DNA of 64,000 bases, taken from contig JASGJA010000019.1 in the NCBI GenBank assembly GCA_049840935.1, positions 1-64,000 on the forward strand. The letters run 5' to 3'. Shown here in pieces: positions 1 through 8,420 of the stretch. Within the stretch, counting starts at the first letter, position 1; each line of letters starts with the position of its first letter. The notes under the pieces are model-generated. The model did no database searches. It had not been told where the DNA came from and worked only from the letters and a program-made list of their open reading frames with translations. Both the position numbers and the translations under genes were made by a program. The DNA comes from Mesorhizobium_G sp049840935. GTDB lineage: Bacteria; Pseudomonadota; Alphaproteobacteria; Rhizobiales; Rhizobiaceae.

Positions 1-773
1 CAGTCGAGCCGTGAATTGTGTGGACGCTTCGCCAGGGTAGGGTAGTCCGCAGTCTCGATGTCTTCGACTTGCGTAAACAGCCCAGCCTGCATGAATATCT
101 CGCGCGCAAATTGCGCCCAGTTAACATCCGGCATACCGGAAAAATGAAAAATTCCGCCCACCTTTGGGCCGGTGGTCATGCGCAGCGCCATGCGATAGAT
201 CGTATCTGCAATATCCGCCGCCGCAGTCGGTCCACCGTTCTGATCGGCCACGATGCGCAGCTTGTCGCGCTCGCTGCCCAGCCTCAGCATCGTCTTCACG
301 AAATTGTTGCCGTGAGCGGAAAAGACCCATGACGTGCGCAGGATCGCCCATTGGCCACCCGCTGCGAGAATGCCTTCTTCGCCGCGCCGCTTGGTGCGGC
401 CATAGGCATTCAGCGGGGCACAACGATCATCCGGTTTCCACGGCGTCGTGCCGCTGCCGTCAAACACGTAGTCGGTCGAGATATGGATGAACGGTATGCC
501 GCGAATGGCCGCCGCATTGGCGATTGCCGCAGGCGCCTGCGCGTTGATGATATTGGAAAGAACCTTGTCCTTTTCCGCTTGGTCGACAGCGGTATAGGCG
601 GCTGCGTTCACAATGATGTCCGCATCCGTTTCCTGCACGATCTTCGCACAGCTACGCGGATCGACCAGATCGGCGCTCGGCCTGCCGAGAGCGGTGATGC
701 TCACGCCGTCGGGCGCGCGCCGGATCATTTCGGTCGCTACCTGACCTGAGCGACCGAACATGAGAATGTTCAT
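1..773 (-). CDS. rfbD: dTDP-4-dehydrorhamnose reductase, C-terminus cut by window edge
   Basis: This is the last enzyme of dTDP-L-rhamnose synthesis. It reduces dTDP-4-keto-L-rhamnose with NAD(P)H in the cytoplasm. Translating the minus strand from the ATG at 773 gives a short-chain dehydrogenase fold: an N-terminal Rossmann start (MNILMFGRSGQVATEM), NAAAYTAVDQAE, then STDYVFDG and the catalytic Y-x3-K in NAYGRTK. These are the RmlD signatures. About 257 residues are visible of a usual 290 or so, and the frame stays open to base 1, so the 3' end lies outside the window. Its start overlaps the rfbB stop by 4 bp (ATGA), which implies translational coupling in an rfbC-rfbB-rfbD operon. No lesion is seen in the visible part. 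Confidence 0.93.
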   Translation of the reverse strand, partial: MNILMFGRSGQVATEMIRRAPDGVSITALGRPSADLVDPRSCAKIVQETDADIIVNAAAYTAVDQAEKDKVLSNIINAQAPAAIANAAAIRGIPFIHISTDYVFDGSGTTPWKPDDRCAPLNAYGRTKRRGEEGILAAGGQWAILRTSWVFSAHGNNFVKTMLRLGSERDKLRIVADQNGGPTAAADIADTIYRMALRMTTGPKVGGIFHFSGMPDVNWAQFAREIFMQAGLFTQVEDIETADYPTLAKRPHNSRLD

Positions 774-1810
774 GCGACTTTGCCCAAACGTTGGTTGACA
801 CCCGGACGGTTCTGCAACACGCGCAGCCAAAGCTCGTTCTGAAGATACCAGTCCACTGTTTGCTCAAGCCCTTCAGCCAGTGTGTAGGATGGCTTCCAGT
901 TCAATTCGGTCCGTACGCGAGTTGGGTCGATAGCATAGCGCTGGTCGTGGCCCGGACGATCCGTAACGTAGGTAATCAAATCGGCATGCGGATGAACAGC
1001 CGGACGTCGACGGTCGAGAATTTCGCACAACATGCGCACGAGGTCGATATTGCGCGCTTCGCTGTCACCACCAATGTTGTAGCTGCGGCCATTCTCGCCA
1101 TTGAGCAGTACGGTCAGCAGCGCTTCGGCATGGTCTTCGACATGCAGCCAGTCGCGAACATTCTCGCCCTTGCCGTAAACCGGGATCGGCTGGCCAGCGA
1201 GCGCCTTCAGGATCACCACCGGAATAAGCTTTTCCGGGAACTGATACGGCCCGTAATTGTTCGAGCAATTCGTCAGAACGACCGGCAGGCCATATGTTTC
1301 ATGCCATGCGCGCACCAGATGGTCCGACGACGCCTTGGATGCGGAGTAGGGGCTGCGCGGAGAATAAGGCGTTTCTTCTGTGAACTCGCCCGTTTCGCCA
1401 AGCGAACCAAATACTTCGTCTGTTGAGACGTGATGGAAGCGGAAGCCAGCCGGTCGGCTGTTGACTTCCCAATATGCGCGCGAGGCTTCCAGCAGAGTGC
1501 CGGTGCCGATGATATTTGTATTGAGAAATGCCAGCGGGCCATCAATCGAGCGGTCAACATGGCTTTCTGCGGCCAGATGCAGAACCGCGTCAGGCTGATG
1601 TGTCTTGAAAATGCGGTCCAGCGCCGCGCGGTCGCATATGTCTGCATGCTCAAACGCGTAGAGCGGCGAGTTCGCGACGGAGGCGACGTTGTCGAGGCAT
1701 CCGGCATAGGTAAGGGCGTCGAGGTTCACGATCTCGATGCCGCGCGCGATTGCCTTTCTCACGACAGCGGAGCCGATAAAACCACAGCCGCCCGTCACAA
1801 GGATCTTCAT
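770..1810 (-). CDS. rfbB: dTDP-glucose 4,6-dehydratase
   Basis: The enzyme converts dTDP-glucose to dTDP-4-keto-6-deoxyglucose, the second step of the rhamnose pathway. The 346-residue product is a normal-length extended SDR. It has the NAD-binding GGCGFIG at residues 7-13, the active-site STDEVFG near 129-135 with the Asp-Glu pair typical of 4,6-dehydratases, and the catalytic YSASK at 155-159. It overlaps rfbC upstream and rfbD downstream by 4 bp each, so the three are almost certainly one transcript. The rhamnose product would feed surface polysaccharide such as O-antigen or exopolysaccharide. The identification is secure; the final polysaccharide is unknown. Confidence 0.97.
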   Translation of the reverse strand: MKILVTGGCGFIGSAVVRKAIARGIEIVNLDALTYAGCLDNVASVANSPLYAFEHADICDRAALDRIFKTHQPDAVLHLAAESHVDRSIDGPLAFLNTNIIGTGTLLEASRAYWEVNSRPAGFRFHHVSTDEVFGSLGETGEFTEETPYSPRSPYSASKASSDHLVRAWHETYGLPVVLTNCSNNYGPYQFPEKLIPVVILKALAGQPIPVYGKGENVRDWLHVEDHAEALLTVLLNGENGRSYNIGGDSEARNIDLVRMLCEILDRRRPAVHPHADLITYVTDRPGHDQRYAIDPTRVRTELNWKPSYTLAEGLEQTVDWYLQNELWLRVLQNRPGVNQRLGKVA

Positions 1811-2367
1811 TTCGAAACCTCTTCGGTTGAAAGTTCGCGCAGCGTCGGTGCCTTGGCGTCCTTGTCGGAAAGGATTGCGTCCTTGGGGTCGATGCCCCAG
1901 TCAATGCCAATCTCAGGATCGTCGAATCGTACCGAGCGTTCATGCGTCGGCGCGTAGAAATCGCTGCATTTGTAGACGACTTCGGTGTTTGGCTCGTGCG
2001 TCACAAAGCCGTGCAGAAAACCCGCAGGAATGAAAAGCTGGTGCATATTGTCTGCGGTAAGCAGCGCACCCATCCATTTGCCAAAGGTCGGCGAGCCCGG
2101 CCGGATGTCCACAGCAACGTCGAACACCGCGCCGCGTACAACGCGCACGAGTTTTGCCTGCGCGTGTGGGGCGAGCTGGCAATGCAGCCCGCGCACCGTG
2201 CCCACCTGCCGCGAAAGCGACTGGTTTTCCTGCACAAAGTCAGTGTTCAATCCGGCGTCGGCCAGCTTGGCGCGATGCCAGGTTTCCGCAAAGAATCCGC
2301 GCGAATCCTCAAACTTGCGCGGTTCGAGGATAACCACCCCGGAAAGACTGGTTGGGATGATGTTCAC
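1807..2367 (-). CDS. rfbC: dTDP-4-dehydrorhamnose 3,5-epimerase
   Basis: This cupin-fold epimerase converts dTDP-4-keto-6-deoxy-D-glucose to dTDP-4-keto-L-rhamnose. The 186-residue protein has the usual length. Family landmarks are RGFFAETW near residue 23, the catalytic His in VRGLHCQ (His62), FIPAGFLHGF near 112-121 and the Tyr in VVYKCSDFY (about Tyr132). It is the first gene of the rfbC-rfbB-rfbD operon. The stop of the upstream LuxR-type regulator lies only 6 bp before its ATG, so the regulator and the rhamnose genes may share a transcript. Confidence 0.96.
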   Translation of the reverse strand: MNIIPTSLSGVVILEPRKFEDSRGFFAETWHRAKLADAGLNTDFVQENQSLSRQVGTVRGLHCQLAPHAQAKLVRVVRGAVFDVAVDIRPGSPTFGKWMGALLTADNMHQLFIPAGFLHGFVTHEPNTEVVYKCSDFYAPTHERSVRFDDPEIGIDWGIDPKDAILSDKDAKAPTLRELSTEEVSK

Positions 2368-2373
2368 TGCCGT

Positions 2374-3189
2374 TCACCCGCGCGCCAGGTTTTGTCGTTC
2401 TTCTTCAGAATTGGCAGGTGCACGATACTGGGCAAAGTGGCTGCGGAAACGCGCCGCCGCTTCTGTCCGATTATGCGAGCCAAGTTTGCTGATGATGTTG
2501 TGCAGGTGAATTTTGACCGTGTGCTCAGAAATCTGGCATTCGGCGGCAATCGCCTTATTCTGCAAGCCCTGCGAAACCAGTGCCAGAATCTGCGTTTCCC
2601 GGTTGGTCAGGTTGGCCAGTTCGCCGGGCCGGTTGGCGGGCGATGCGAATGGATCGGGTCCGGGGAACGGCTCCGGCTTGCGTGGCTGTGATGCGTATGC
2701 ATGCACCATTGCGGGCGGCAAATACTCGCCACCACTTAGAAGCAGCCGCACCACCGAGAGCCAGACATCTAATTGGAGGTTCATCGGCAATACCGAACGA
2801 ACAACCTTATGGCCCATCACATCACGCAAGGTAATGTTTGAGCTTGCCGGGTCGGCCTGCATCAGCGCCAGTGACGCATAGGGATGACGCCGCGCCAACG
2901 CCGCCGAATTGGCTTCAATCTCGGACAGAAAAACCGGATCGACCAATATCAGCGAAACAGGGTGTTGCGTCACACCGAGCGCGTCGTCGAGCGTCGGCGA
3001 TTGTTCAACCGCGATCCACGGGAATTCGCGTTCCAGCGCTCCGGCAATGCTGTCGGAAACGTTCAGCGAGACGAACAAGAGAGTTCGGCGCAGGTCAGCG
3101 CGTTCCGCGCTGCGCGGCGATTGCTCCGTCTGTAACATGCCTTCCATTCTTTCACTCGTATTCAAGGCTACATGGTAACCGAGGCTCAT
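2374..3189 (-). CDS. LuxR-family response regulator-like transcription factor, probable surface-polysaccharide regulator
   Basis: The protein has an N-terminal receiver-like alpha/beta domain (roughly residues 25-140; ..TLLFVSLNVSDSIAG.., ..VSLILVDPVFLSE..) and a C-terminal LuxR/GerE helix-turn-helix. The latter begins LTNRETQILALVSQG and continues to the recognition helix ISEHTVKIHLHNIISKLG. The receiver looks degenerate: the position after the third strand is LILVDPVF, but the N-terminal acidic pair is missing, so phosphorylation is doubtful. I chose the ATG at 3189 because GGAGGAG lies about 10 bases before it; a start at 3210 is possible. It ends 6 bp before rfbC, so the context suggests control of rhamnose or exopolysaccharide genes. 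That role is inference. Confidence 0.8.
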   Translation of the reverse strand: MSLGYHVALNTSERMEGMLQTEQSPRSAERADLRRTLLFVSLNVSDSIAGALEREFPWIAVEQSPTLDDALGVTQHPVSLILVDPVFLSEIEANSAALARRHPYASLALMQADPASSNITLRDVMGHKVVRSVLPMNLQLDVWLSVVRLLLSGGEYLPPAMVHAYASQPRKPEPFPGPDPFASPANRPGELANLTNRETQILALVSQGLQNKAIAAECQISEHTVKIHLHNIISKLGSHNRTEAAARFRSHFAQYRAPANSEEERQNLARG

Positions 3190-3587
3190 GGCTCTTCGGC
3201 TCCTCCCCATTAACTGGCTCGAATAATAGAGAGGACTTCCCTCAAGTTCGACGGAGCCATTGGGATGAAAACCGCGCTTTCGGCCTAGGTCGAGGGGTGG
3301 TGTAGGGGGCCATACAGCTTAGTCCGAAGGGACTAGGGTGGCCCACCATGTACATCTCTTAAACCCCTCCTGCCGTTAGGTAATTCAGTTTTCGAGAGGT
3401 TTCGTCGTCTGTCAATTCGTCCGGAACGAAAATGCACATGGCCGCATATGTAATAGATTAGGCGCTCCACAGGGGTAGCCTTCGCCCCTTCGCTAAATCC
3501 AATGGATTAGTCCCCTCGCCAAAGCTCCGGCTTACGCCGCGCACGAAGCTGAAGCACATTGCGCCGGGCTAAGGAGTACGGGTGGCA
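3190..3587. other. Intergenic control region between the LuxR-type gene and rfbA
   Basis: About 400 bp without a convincing gene separate two divergent transcripts. The stretch holds two perfect short inverted repeats, TAGTCC-GAAG-GGACTA (3320-3335) and AATCC-AAT-GGATT (3496-3508). It ends with an AAGGAG ribosome-binding site (3571-3576) for rfbA. It is the likely site of both promoters. No ORF with a good start and recognisable product was found in it. Confidence 0.5.
3320..3335. promoter_or_regulatory. Perfect inverted repeat, candidate operator
   Basis: TAGTCC and GGACTA are separated by GAAG. LuxR/FixJ-type proteins bind dyad sites of about this size, and the neighbouring gene encodes such a protein. 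That this protein binds here is inference. Confidence 0.35.
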
Positions 3588-4464
3588 ATGAAGGGCATAA
3601 TTCTGGCAGGCGGTAGCGGCACGCGCCTCTATCCGCTGACGATTGCGGTGTCGAAGCAGAATTCTTCCGATCTACGACAAGCCGATGATCTATTATCCGT
3701 TGAGCGTGCTGATGCTGGCGGGCATCCGCGAAATCTTGATTATCTCGACAAGCCGCGATTTGCCGAGCTTTCAGGCATTGCTTGGCGATGGTTCGGAGTT
3801 TGGCATCCAGTTGGAATATGCCGTTCAGGAGCATCCCAACGGGTTGGCCGAGGCGTTCATAATAGGTCGCGACTTTATTGGCGATGGCTCCGTTGCGATG
3901 GTTCTCGGTGATAATTTGTTCTTCGGCCACGGTCTGCCGGACGTCTGCAATGAAGCGGCACGGCGCACTAAGGGCGCGACGGTTTTTGCCTATCACGTAG
4001 ATGAGCCGGAACGTTATGGCATTGTCAGTTTCGATCCGAAGACAGGCGTTGCGCTGGATATCGAAGAAAAGCCCGAAAAGCCGAAATCCAATTGGGCGGT
4101 CACGGGGCTGTACTTCTACGACAATGACGTCGTGGACATTGCCGCGTCGATCAAGCCCTCCGCTCGCGGTGAGCTGGAAATCACGTCGGTCAACAACATC
4201 TACCTCGAACGTGGCGATTTGAACGTCGCGCGCCTTGGGCGCGGCTATGCGTGGCTGGATACCGGAACATGCGAAAGCCTGTTCGATGCTGCCTCATTCG
4301 TCCGTTCCATCGAGCGGCGGCAGGGGTTCCAGATTGCTTGCCCGGAAGAAATTGCACTCGGCCAAAAGTGGCTAGATGCTGAACAGGTGCTTCGCCGCGC
4401 GGACCAACTCGGCAAGACAGCCTACGCCACCTATCTGCGCAATATTGCGACCGCAACCGGCTGA
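3588..4464 (+). pseudogene. rfbA: Glucose-1-phosphate thymidylyltransferase, broken by a +1 frameshift near the N-terminus
   Basis: RfbA makes dTDP-glucose from dTTP and glucose-1-phosphate, the first step of the rhamnose pathway. The first 24 or so residues read MKGIILAGGSGTRLYPLT.. in one frame. The rest (ILPIYDKPMIYYPLS.., VLGDNLFFGHG, FDPKTG..EEKPEKPKSNWAVTGLYFYD) continues in the next frame. The shift is one extra A at 3660/3661: removing it turns CAGAATTCTT into CAG-ATT-CTT and restores SKQILPIYDKP, giving 291 residues, the normal length. The repaired site is GATTC, a GANTC motif. The start is set by AAGGAG at 3571; a GTG at 3582 is an alternative. It is divergent from rfbCBD and convergent with the receiver gene. 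Confidence 0.93.
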
Positions 4465-4465
4465 T

Positions 4466-4831
4466 TCAGTCGAGACTGGCCAGCCATCTTTCGAGTGCCA
4501 TGGCCAGTTCATCGACGGAAAACGGCTTCTGGATACTTGGGTAATTTGCCCATTGCGGATCAAGATATTCCTGATCGTAGCCGGTGCAGAAAACGAACGG
4601 CAAACCCCGTTCCTTGAGAATCTCGGCGGCGGGGTAAACCTTGTCACCCTTGATGTTGACGTCGATCACAGCGAAGTCTGCCTCAACCTTCGCCGCCCAT
4701 TCCACCGCCTCTTTCAGTGAGCCGGCGGCGTGAACGACAAGGCAGCCCATTCGTGTCAAAGCATCCTTGATGTCGAGCAAGACGAAATACTCGTCCTCGA
4801 CGATGAATGCCCTTCTGGGTAGCGTCTGCAT
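4466..4831 (-). CDS. Receiver-only response regulator
   Basis: The 121-residue protein is a single CheY-like receiver domain without an output domain. It shows the acidic pocket (FIVEDEYFVLLD), the phosphorylatable Asp in FAVIDVNIKGD (about residue 57), the conserved Thr in VFCTGYD and the conserved Lys in IQKPF. Such stand-alone receivers act as phosphate sinks or by binding a partner protein. Similar short receivers with EDEYFV..DI are common in rhizobia next to HWE-type histidine kinases, but no kinase is visible here. It ends 1 bp from the rfbA stop on the opposite strand. Confidence 0.88.
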   Translation of the reverse strand: MQTLPRRAFIVEDEYFVLLDIKDALTRMGCLVVHAAGSLKEAVEWAAKVEADFAVIDVNIKGDKVYPAAEILKERGLPFVFCTGYDQEYLDPQWANYPSIQKPFSVDELAMALERWLASLD

Positions 4832-4880
4832 ACGGCGGCCCTCAACCCGCGGTAGGTCGGTACCGTATCATTGCTCCAGC

Positions 4881-6380
4881 TTACGCGCCATCCGTGGCGA
4901 GATTGCGCACAGGTTTTCCGGCATAATCGGGCGTTTCCAGCGTCTTGTGATAGGCCCATATATTCGCCAGCGCGCGGCGCAGTTCCTCGCCCATTTCCGA
5001 GGCTGCTGATTTCTTCGTATCGACATGAAGGAGCATATGCTCGCCGGTCGCCAGCAGTTCGTCGTCGGTTCCGCCGAACATCTCATGAACAATTCGCGCG
5101 CGCTTCGAATCATAGCCCAGCAGCCGCGTTTCGACCCGCAGCGGCTCGCCCATCTTCACCTCGCGCAAGTGCCGGATATGCGTCTCAACGGTGTACATCG
5201 AACGGCCGGTCGCCAGATACGCCTTGTTCATGCCGATGTAATGCAGGAACGCGTCAGTTGCGTCGCCGAACACCTGAAGATAGCGGCTTTCGGTCATGTG
5301 GCCGTTATAGTCGACAAAGTCTTCGCGCACCCGGTCGGTGTGCAATGCCAGCGGCCCGCTCGGCTCAGTTTTCGCTGACGCGGCGTGTGCATGTGCCTTG
5401 GCGTACAGACCATCCTCGTAAGATTTCAGGATTTCGCCTGCGCCCCAGGGCTTCGCCTTCAGCGCCTGCATGATGGCGACGAGATTGTCGTCGCGAATGC
5501 GCTCAAGCTCGCGGATCGAATGCATGCCCGATTGCGCATCGGACTGGCTGGCGATGGTCGCGATAAGCTCGTCCGTCATTTCCGGCACGTCCATCAACTT
5601 CGTCCACGGCCATTTCAACGCCGGGCCGAACTGCGCAATGAAATGCGCCATTCCCGCTTCGCCGCCCGCAATGCGGTATGTCTCGAATAGACCCATCTGC
5701 GCCCAGCGAAGGCCGAACCCGTACCGGATCACATCATCGATTTCCTGAGTGGTTGCAATGCCGTCATTCACCAGCCACAGCCCTTCGCGCCACACCGCCT
5801 CAAGCAGTCGGTCGGCAATGTGCGCGTCGATTTCCTTGCGCACCACCAGCGGCTTCATACCAAGCGTGGTGAGAAACGCTGATGCGCGCTCCACCACTGA
5901 GGGCGCGGTCTTCGCGCTCGGCACGAGCTCAACCACTGGCAACAGATAGACCGGATTGAATGGGTGCGCGACGAACAGTCGTTCCGGCGTTTTCAACCCT
6001 TCCGCCAGTTGAGTCGGGCGAAAGCCGGAAGTGGATGAGCCGATCATCGCATCCGGCTTGGCGTGCTTCTCGATCTCTGCGAAAATTTTCAGCTTCAGAT
6101 CGAGCCTTTCCGGCACGCTCTCCTGAATGTAATCCGCATCTCGAACCGCCTCCTCAATCGACGCAACAAAACTCAGCTTTCCCTTTGCCGGAAGCGGGGC
6201 AAGAGTCATGCGCCGCAGTGCGCGCTCTGCATTGGAAAGCACCTCATTGACCAGCCGTTGCGCATCAGGGTGAGGATCATAGACGTTCACGTCATGACCA
6301 TTGAGCAGGAAGCGGGCGATCCAGCCGCCGCCGATTACGCCGCCACCAATAGCGGCGGTAACAGAAGGTTTTTCAGACAT
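4881..6380 (-). CDS. lcdH: L-carnitine 3-dehydrogenase fused to a betainyl-CoA thioesterase-type hotdog domain
   Basis: The first 320 or so residues form a 3-hydroxyacyl-CoA-dehydrogenase-like protein with a Rossmann GGGVIGGGW (about 12-20) and YIQESVPE. This fits L-carnitine dehydrogenase, which oxidises carnitine to 3-dehydrocarnitine with NAD. After a linker near residue 325, a 4HBT hotdog thioesterase begins (REDFVDYNGHMTESRYLQVF). In species with separate genes this activity hydrolyses betainyl-CoA to glycine betaine. The total of 499 residues matches the known rhizobial fusion. It starts directly after the cdhC-type stop (TAA then ATG), so the two are one operon. The first and third steps of the pathway are therefore on one chain. 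Substrate is inferred from the fusion partner and the neighbour. Confidence 0.87.
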   Translation of the reverse strand: MSEKPSVTAAIGGGVIGGGWIARFLLNGHDVNVYDPHPDAQRLVNEVLSNAERALRRMTLAPLPAKGKLSFVASIEEAVRDADYIQESVPERLDLKLKIFAEIEKHAKPDAMIGSSTSGFRPTQLAEGLKTPERLFVAHPFNPVYLLPVVELVPSAKTAPSVVERASAFLTTLGMKPLVVRKEIDAHIADRLLEAVWREGLWLVNDGIATTQEIDDVIRYGFGLRWAQMGLFETYRIAGGEAGMAHFIAQFGPALKWPWTKLMDVPEMTDELIATIASQSDAQSGMHSIRELERIRDDNLVAIMQALKAKPWGAGEILKSYEDGLYAKAHAHAASAKTEPSGPLALHTDRVREDFVDYNGHMTESRYLQVFGDATDAFLHYIGMNKAYLATGRSMYTVETHIRHLREVKMGEPLRVETRLLGYDSKRARIVHEMFGGTDDELLATGEHMLLHVDTKKSAASEMGEELRRALANIWAYHKTLETPDYAGKPVRNLATDGA

Positions 6381-7274
6381 TTAGCTGCGCTTCTTCAGAT
6401 TAAGTTTCTTGCGGACTTCTTCGGGTCCGAGAATATTTGCGTTCATGGCGGAAAGGATCGTCGCGGCACGCTCGACCAATTGGCCGTTCGTCGCCAGCTT
6501 GCCGCGCGAAAGCATCAGATTGTCTTCCAGCCCGACGCGTACATTGCCGCCAGCCAGCGCTGCCATCGCAACGTAGGGCAACTGCATACGCCCGATGGAA
6601 AACGCCGAGAACGTCCAGCTTTCCGGAACTGCCTTCGCCAGCGCCATCATTGTCAATGGATCATCCGGTGCACCGTAGGGAATGCCCATGCAAAGCTGGA
6701 TCATCACCGGATCGTCGATCAGCCCTTCCTTCACCAACTGCTTGGCAAGAACCAGATGGCCGGTGTCAAACACTTCGATTTCAGGCTTCACGCCGCAATC
6801 CTGAATGCGCTTCGCCATGGCTCGCAGCATGCCGGGCGTGTTGGTCATTACGTAGTCCGCTTCGGCGAAGTTCATGGTGCCGCAATCCAGCGTGCAGATT
6901 TCCGGTAGCAATTCTTCAACATGAACAAGCCGCTCTGTCGCGCCCACCATATCCGTCTGGTTGGGGTTGAGGGGCAGGGGATGTTCCGGCGAACCAAGCA
7001 CGAGGTCGCCGCCCATGCCTGCAGTGAGGTTCAGCACCACATCAACGCCGCTGTCGCGCACACGGGCCACGACTTCGCGGTAAAGCGATGGGTCACGCGA
7101 TGCCTTACCGGTTTCGGGATTGCGCACATGGATATGCGCGATTGCCGCGCCTTCCTTTGCCGCCTCTACGCAGGCTTCCGCGATCTGCTTGGGCGTGACT
7201 GGCACCTTGTCGCTCTTGTCGGCAGTGCCGCCCGACCCTGTGACTGCACAGGTGATGAAAACGTCCCAGTTCAA
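6381..7274 (-). CDS. cdhC: 3-dehydrocarnitine:acetyl-CoA cleavage enzyme (BKACE/DUF849 family)
   Basis: The 297-residue protein belongs to the beta-keto acid cleavage family: FITCAVTGSGG at the N-terminus, the metal-binding HIHVRNPETG near residue 48, NLTAGMGGDL, and GLEDNLMLSRG near the C-terminus. BKACE enzymes condense a beta-keto acid with acetyl-CoA. With a carnitine dehydrogenase next door, the expected reaction is 3-dehydrocarnitine plus acetyl-CoA giving betainyl-CoA and acetoacetate. It is the first gene of a two-gene operon that is divergent from a CdhR-type activator, as in known carnitine loci. Other BKACE substrates are possible, but the context is strong. No carnitine transporter is visible in the window. 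Confidence 0.88.
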   Translation of the reverse strand: MNWDVFITCAVTGSGGTADKSDKVPVTPKQIAEACVEAAKEGAAIAHIHVRNPETGKASRDPSLYREVVARVRDSGVDVVLNLTAGMGGDLVLGSPEHPLPLNPNQTDMVGATERLVHVEELLPEICTLDCGTMNFAEADYVMTNTPGMLRAMAKRIQDCGVKPEIEVFDTGHLVLAKQLVKEGLIDDPVMIQLCMGIPYGAPDDPLTMMALAKAVPESWTFSAFSIGRMQLPYVAMAALAGGNVRVGLEDNLMLSRGKLATNGQLVERAATILSAMNANILGPEEVRKKLNLKKRS

Positions 7275-7329
7275 AGTGCTGCTCCCTGATTTGCCGAAGC
7301 TCGACTATCCGCTCGGTCGAGAAAAGAGA

Positions 7330-7371
7330 GATTGCATTATTTGCCAATATATTTGCATAAATAGCCAATAG
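7330..7371. promoter_or_regulatory. Candidate CdhR-type operator in the carnitine divergent promoter
   Basis: In the 112 bp between the divergent cdhC and regulator genes, GCCAATA occurs twice as a direct repeat (7343-7349 and 7364-7370). The copies are 21 bp apart, two helical turns, in an AT-rich stretch. AraC-type proteins commonly bind direct repeats with this spacing. The second copy touches the likely ribosome-binding site of the regulator, which would suit autoregulation. Binding is inferred. Confidence 0.4.
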
Positions 7372-7386
7372 GAAAGGCTATTCTTC

Positions 7387-8328
7387 TTGCTGTGCTGCGG
7401 ATTTCTCGTTCTGAATGGCTTCTCCAATATGGTGCTGGCCAGCGCCATTGAGCCGCTGCGCGTCGCGCGCGACTACAGCGACAACGCACAGTTTACATGG
7501 CGGTTGTTATCCGTAGACGGGCGCGACGTCACCAGTTCCAGCGGCATAACCATCCGCTGCGATGCGCCACTCAGCCAGGCGCGGGAGCTGGACATTCTGT
7601 TCGTCGTCGCGGGTTATGGCGCACGTTCGCACACAAAGCCCGCGCTGAACAAGGCGTTGCAACTAGCGGAACGCCGCGTTCCCATGCTCGGCGCGCTGGA
7701 TTCCGGCGCTTGGCTGTTGGCTTCAGCAGGTTTGCTAGACGGTCACAAAGCCACGATACACTGGCAGGACATCAACCAGTTTGCCGAGGCGCATTTGAAC
7801 GTCGAAGTCGTAACAGATCGCTATGTCATTGACCGCAACCGCGTCACAGCAGGCGGCGCGACCACAGTCACGGATTTAATGCTCAAGCTGGTTGGCGACC
7901 GGGGCGGCGGAGCATTGGCGTTCGATGTGTCCAACATGTTCGTTTACGATAGCCGTCAGCGTAGGCCGCAGGATGGCGGCGTCATAGTCGCTCGCGCGCC
8001 GCAACTCACAAAGGCAGTGGCGATCATGCGGGCCAATGTGGAGCGGCCCATAGGGATGGCGACCTTGGCGGTGCAGGCAGCGCTTTCGGAGCGCACGCTT
8101 GCGCGCCTTTTCGAGCGCGAATTCGGCATTGGACCTGGCCGATATTATCAAAACATCCGTTTGGATGTCGCGCGTTCGCTGGTAGAAGAAACCTCGCTCA
8201 GCGCCAGCGAAATTGCTGCGCGCACCGGTTTCACGTCGAGTTCATGCCTGTCGCGGGCTTATAAGGATCATTTTCGGCATGGTCTGCGGGAGGCTCGGCG
8301 TAGCCGTAGGGTGATGAGTCGGGCTTAA
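7387..8328 (+). CDS. cdhR: GlxA/CdhR-type AraC-family transcriptional regulator
   Basis: The protein joins an N-terminal DJ-1/PfpI-like domain (GFLVLNGFSNMVLASAIEPLR, ..LFVVAGYG.., LGALDSGAWLLASAGLL) to a C-terminal AraC-type double helix-turn-helix (LAVQAALSERTLARLFEREFG, then SEIAARTGFTSSSCLSRAYK). This is the architecture of the carnitine regulator CdhR and the betaine regulator GbdR. No ATG fits: an in-frame stop at 7369 precedes, and AGGAAAGG (7370-7377) sits 9 bases before a TTG at 7387, which I take as the start. It is divergent from the carnitine genes and is probably their carnitine-responsive activator. Confidence 0.82.
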   Translation: MLCCGFLVLNGFSNMVLASAIEPLRVARDYSDNAQFTWRLLSVDGRDVTSSSGITIRCDAPLSQARELDILFVVAGYGARSHTKPALNKALQLAERRVPMLGALDSGAWLLASAGLLDGHKATIHWQDINQFAEAHLNVEVVTDRYVIDRNRVTAGGATTVTDLMLKLVGDRGGGALAFDVSNMFVYDSRQRRPQDGGVIVARAPQLTKAVAIMRANVERPIGMATLAVQAALSERTLARLFEREFGIGPGRYYQNIRLDVARSLVEETSLSASEIAARTGFTSSSCLSRAYKDHFRHGLREARRSRRVMSRA

Positions 8329-8420
8329 TGGGTTAAGCTTTACTCGAAAGTGGACATTGCAGACATATATGAGACTGTGATGATAGGAACGCCGATGATT
8401 GGCGGATCAGGGATAGGGCA

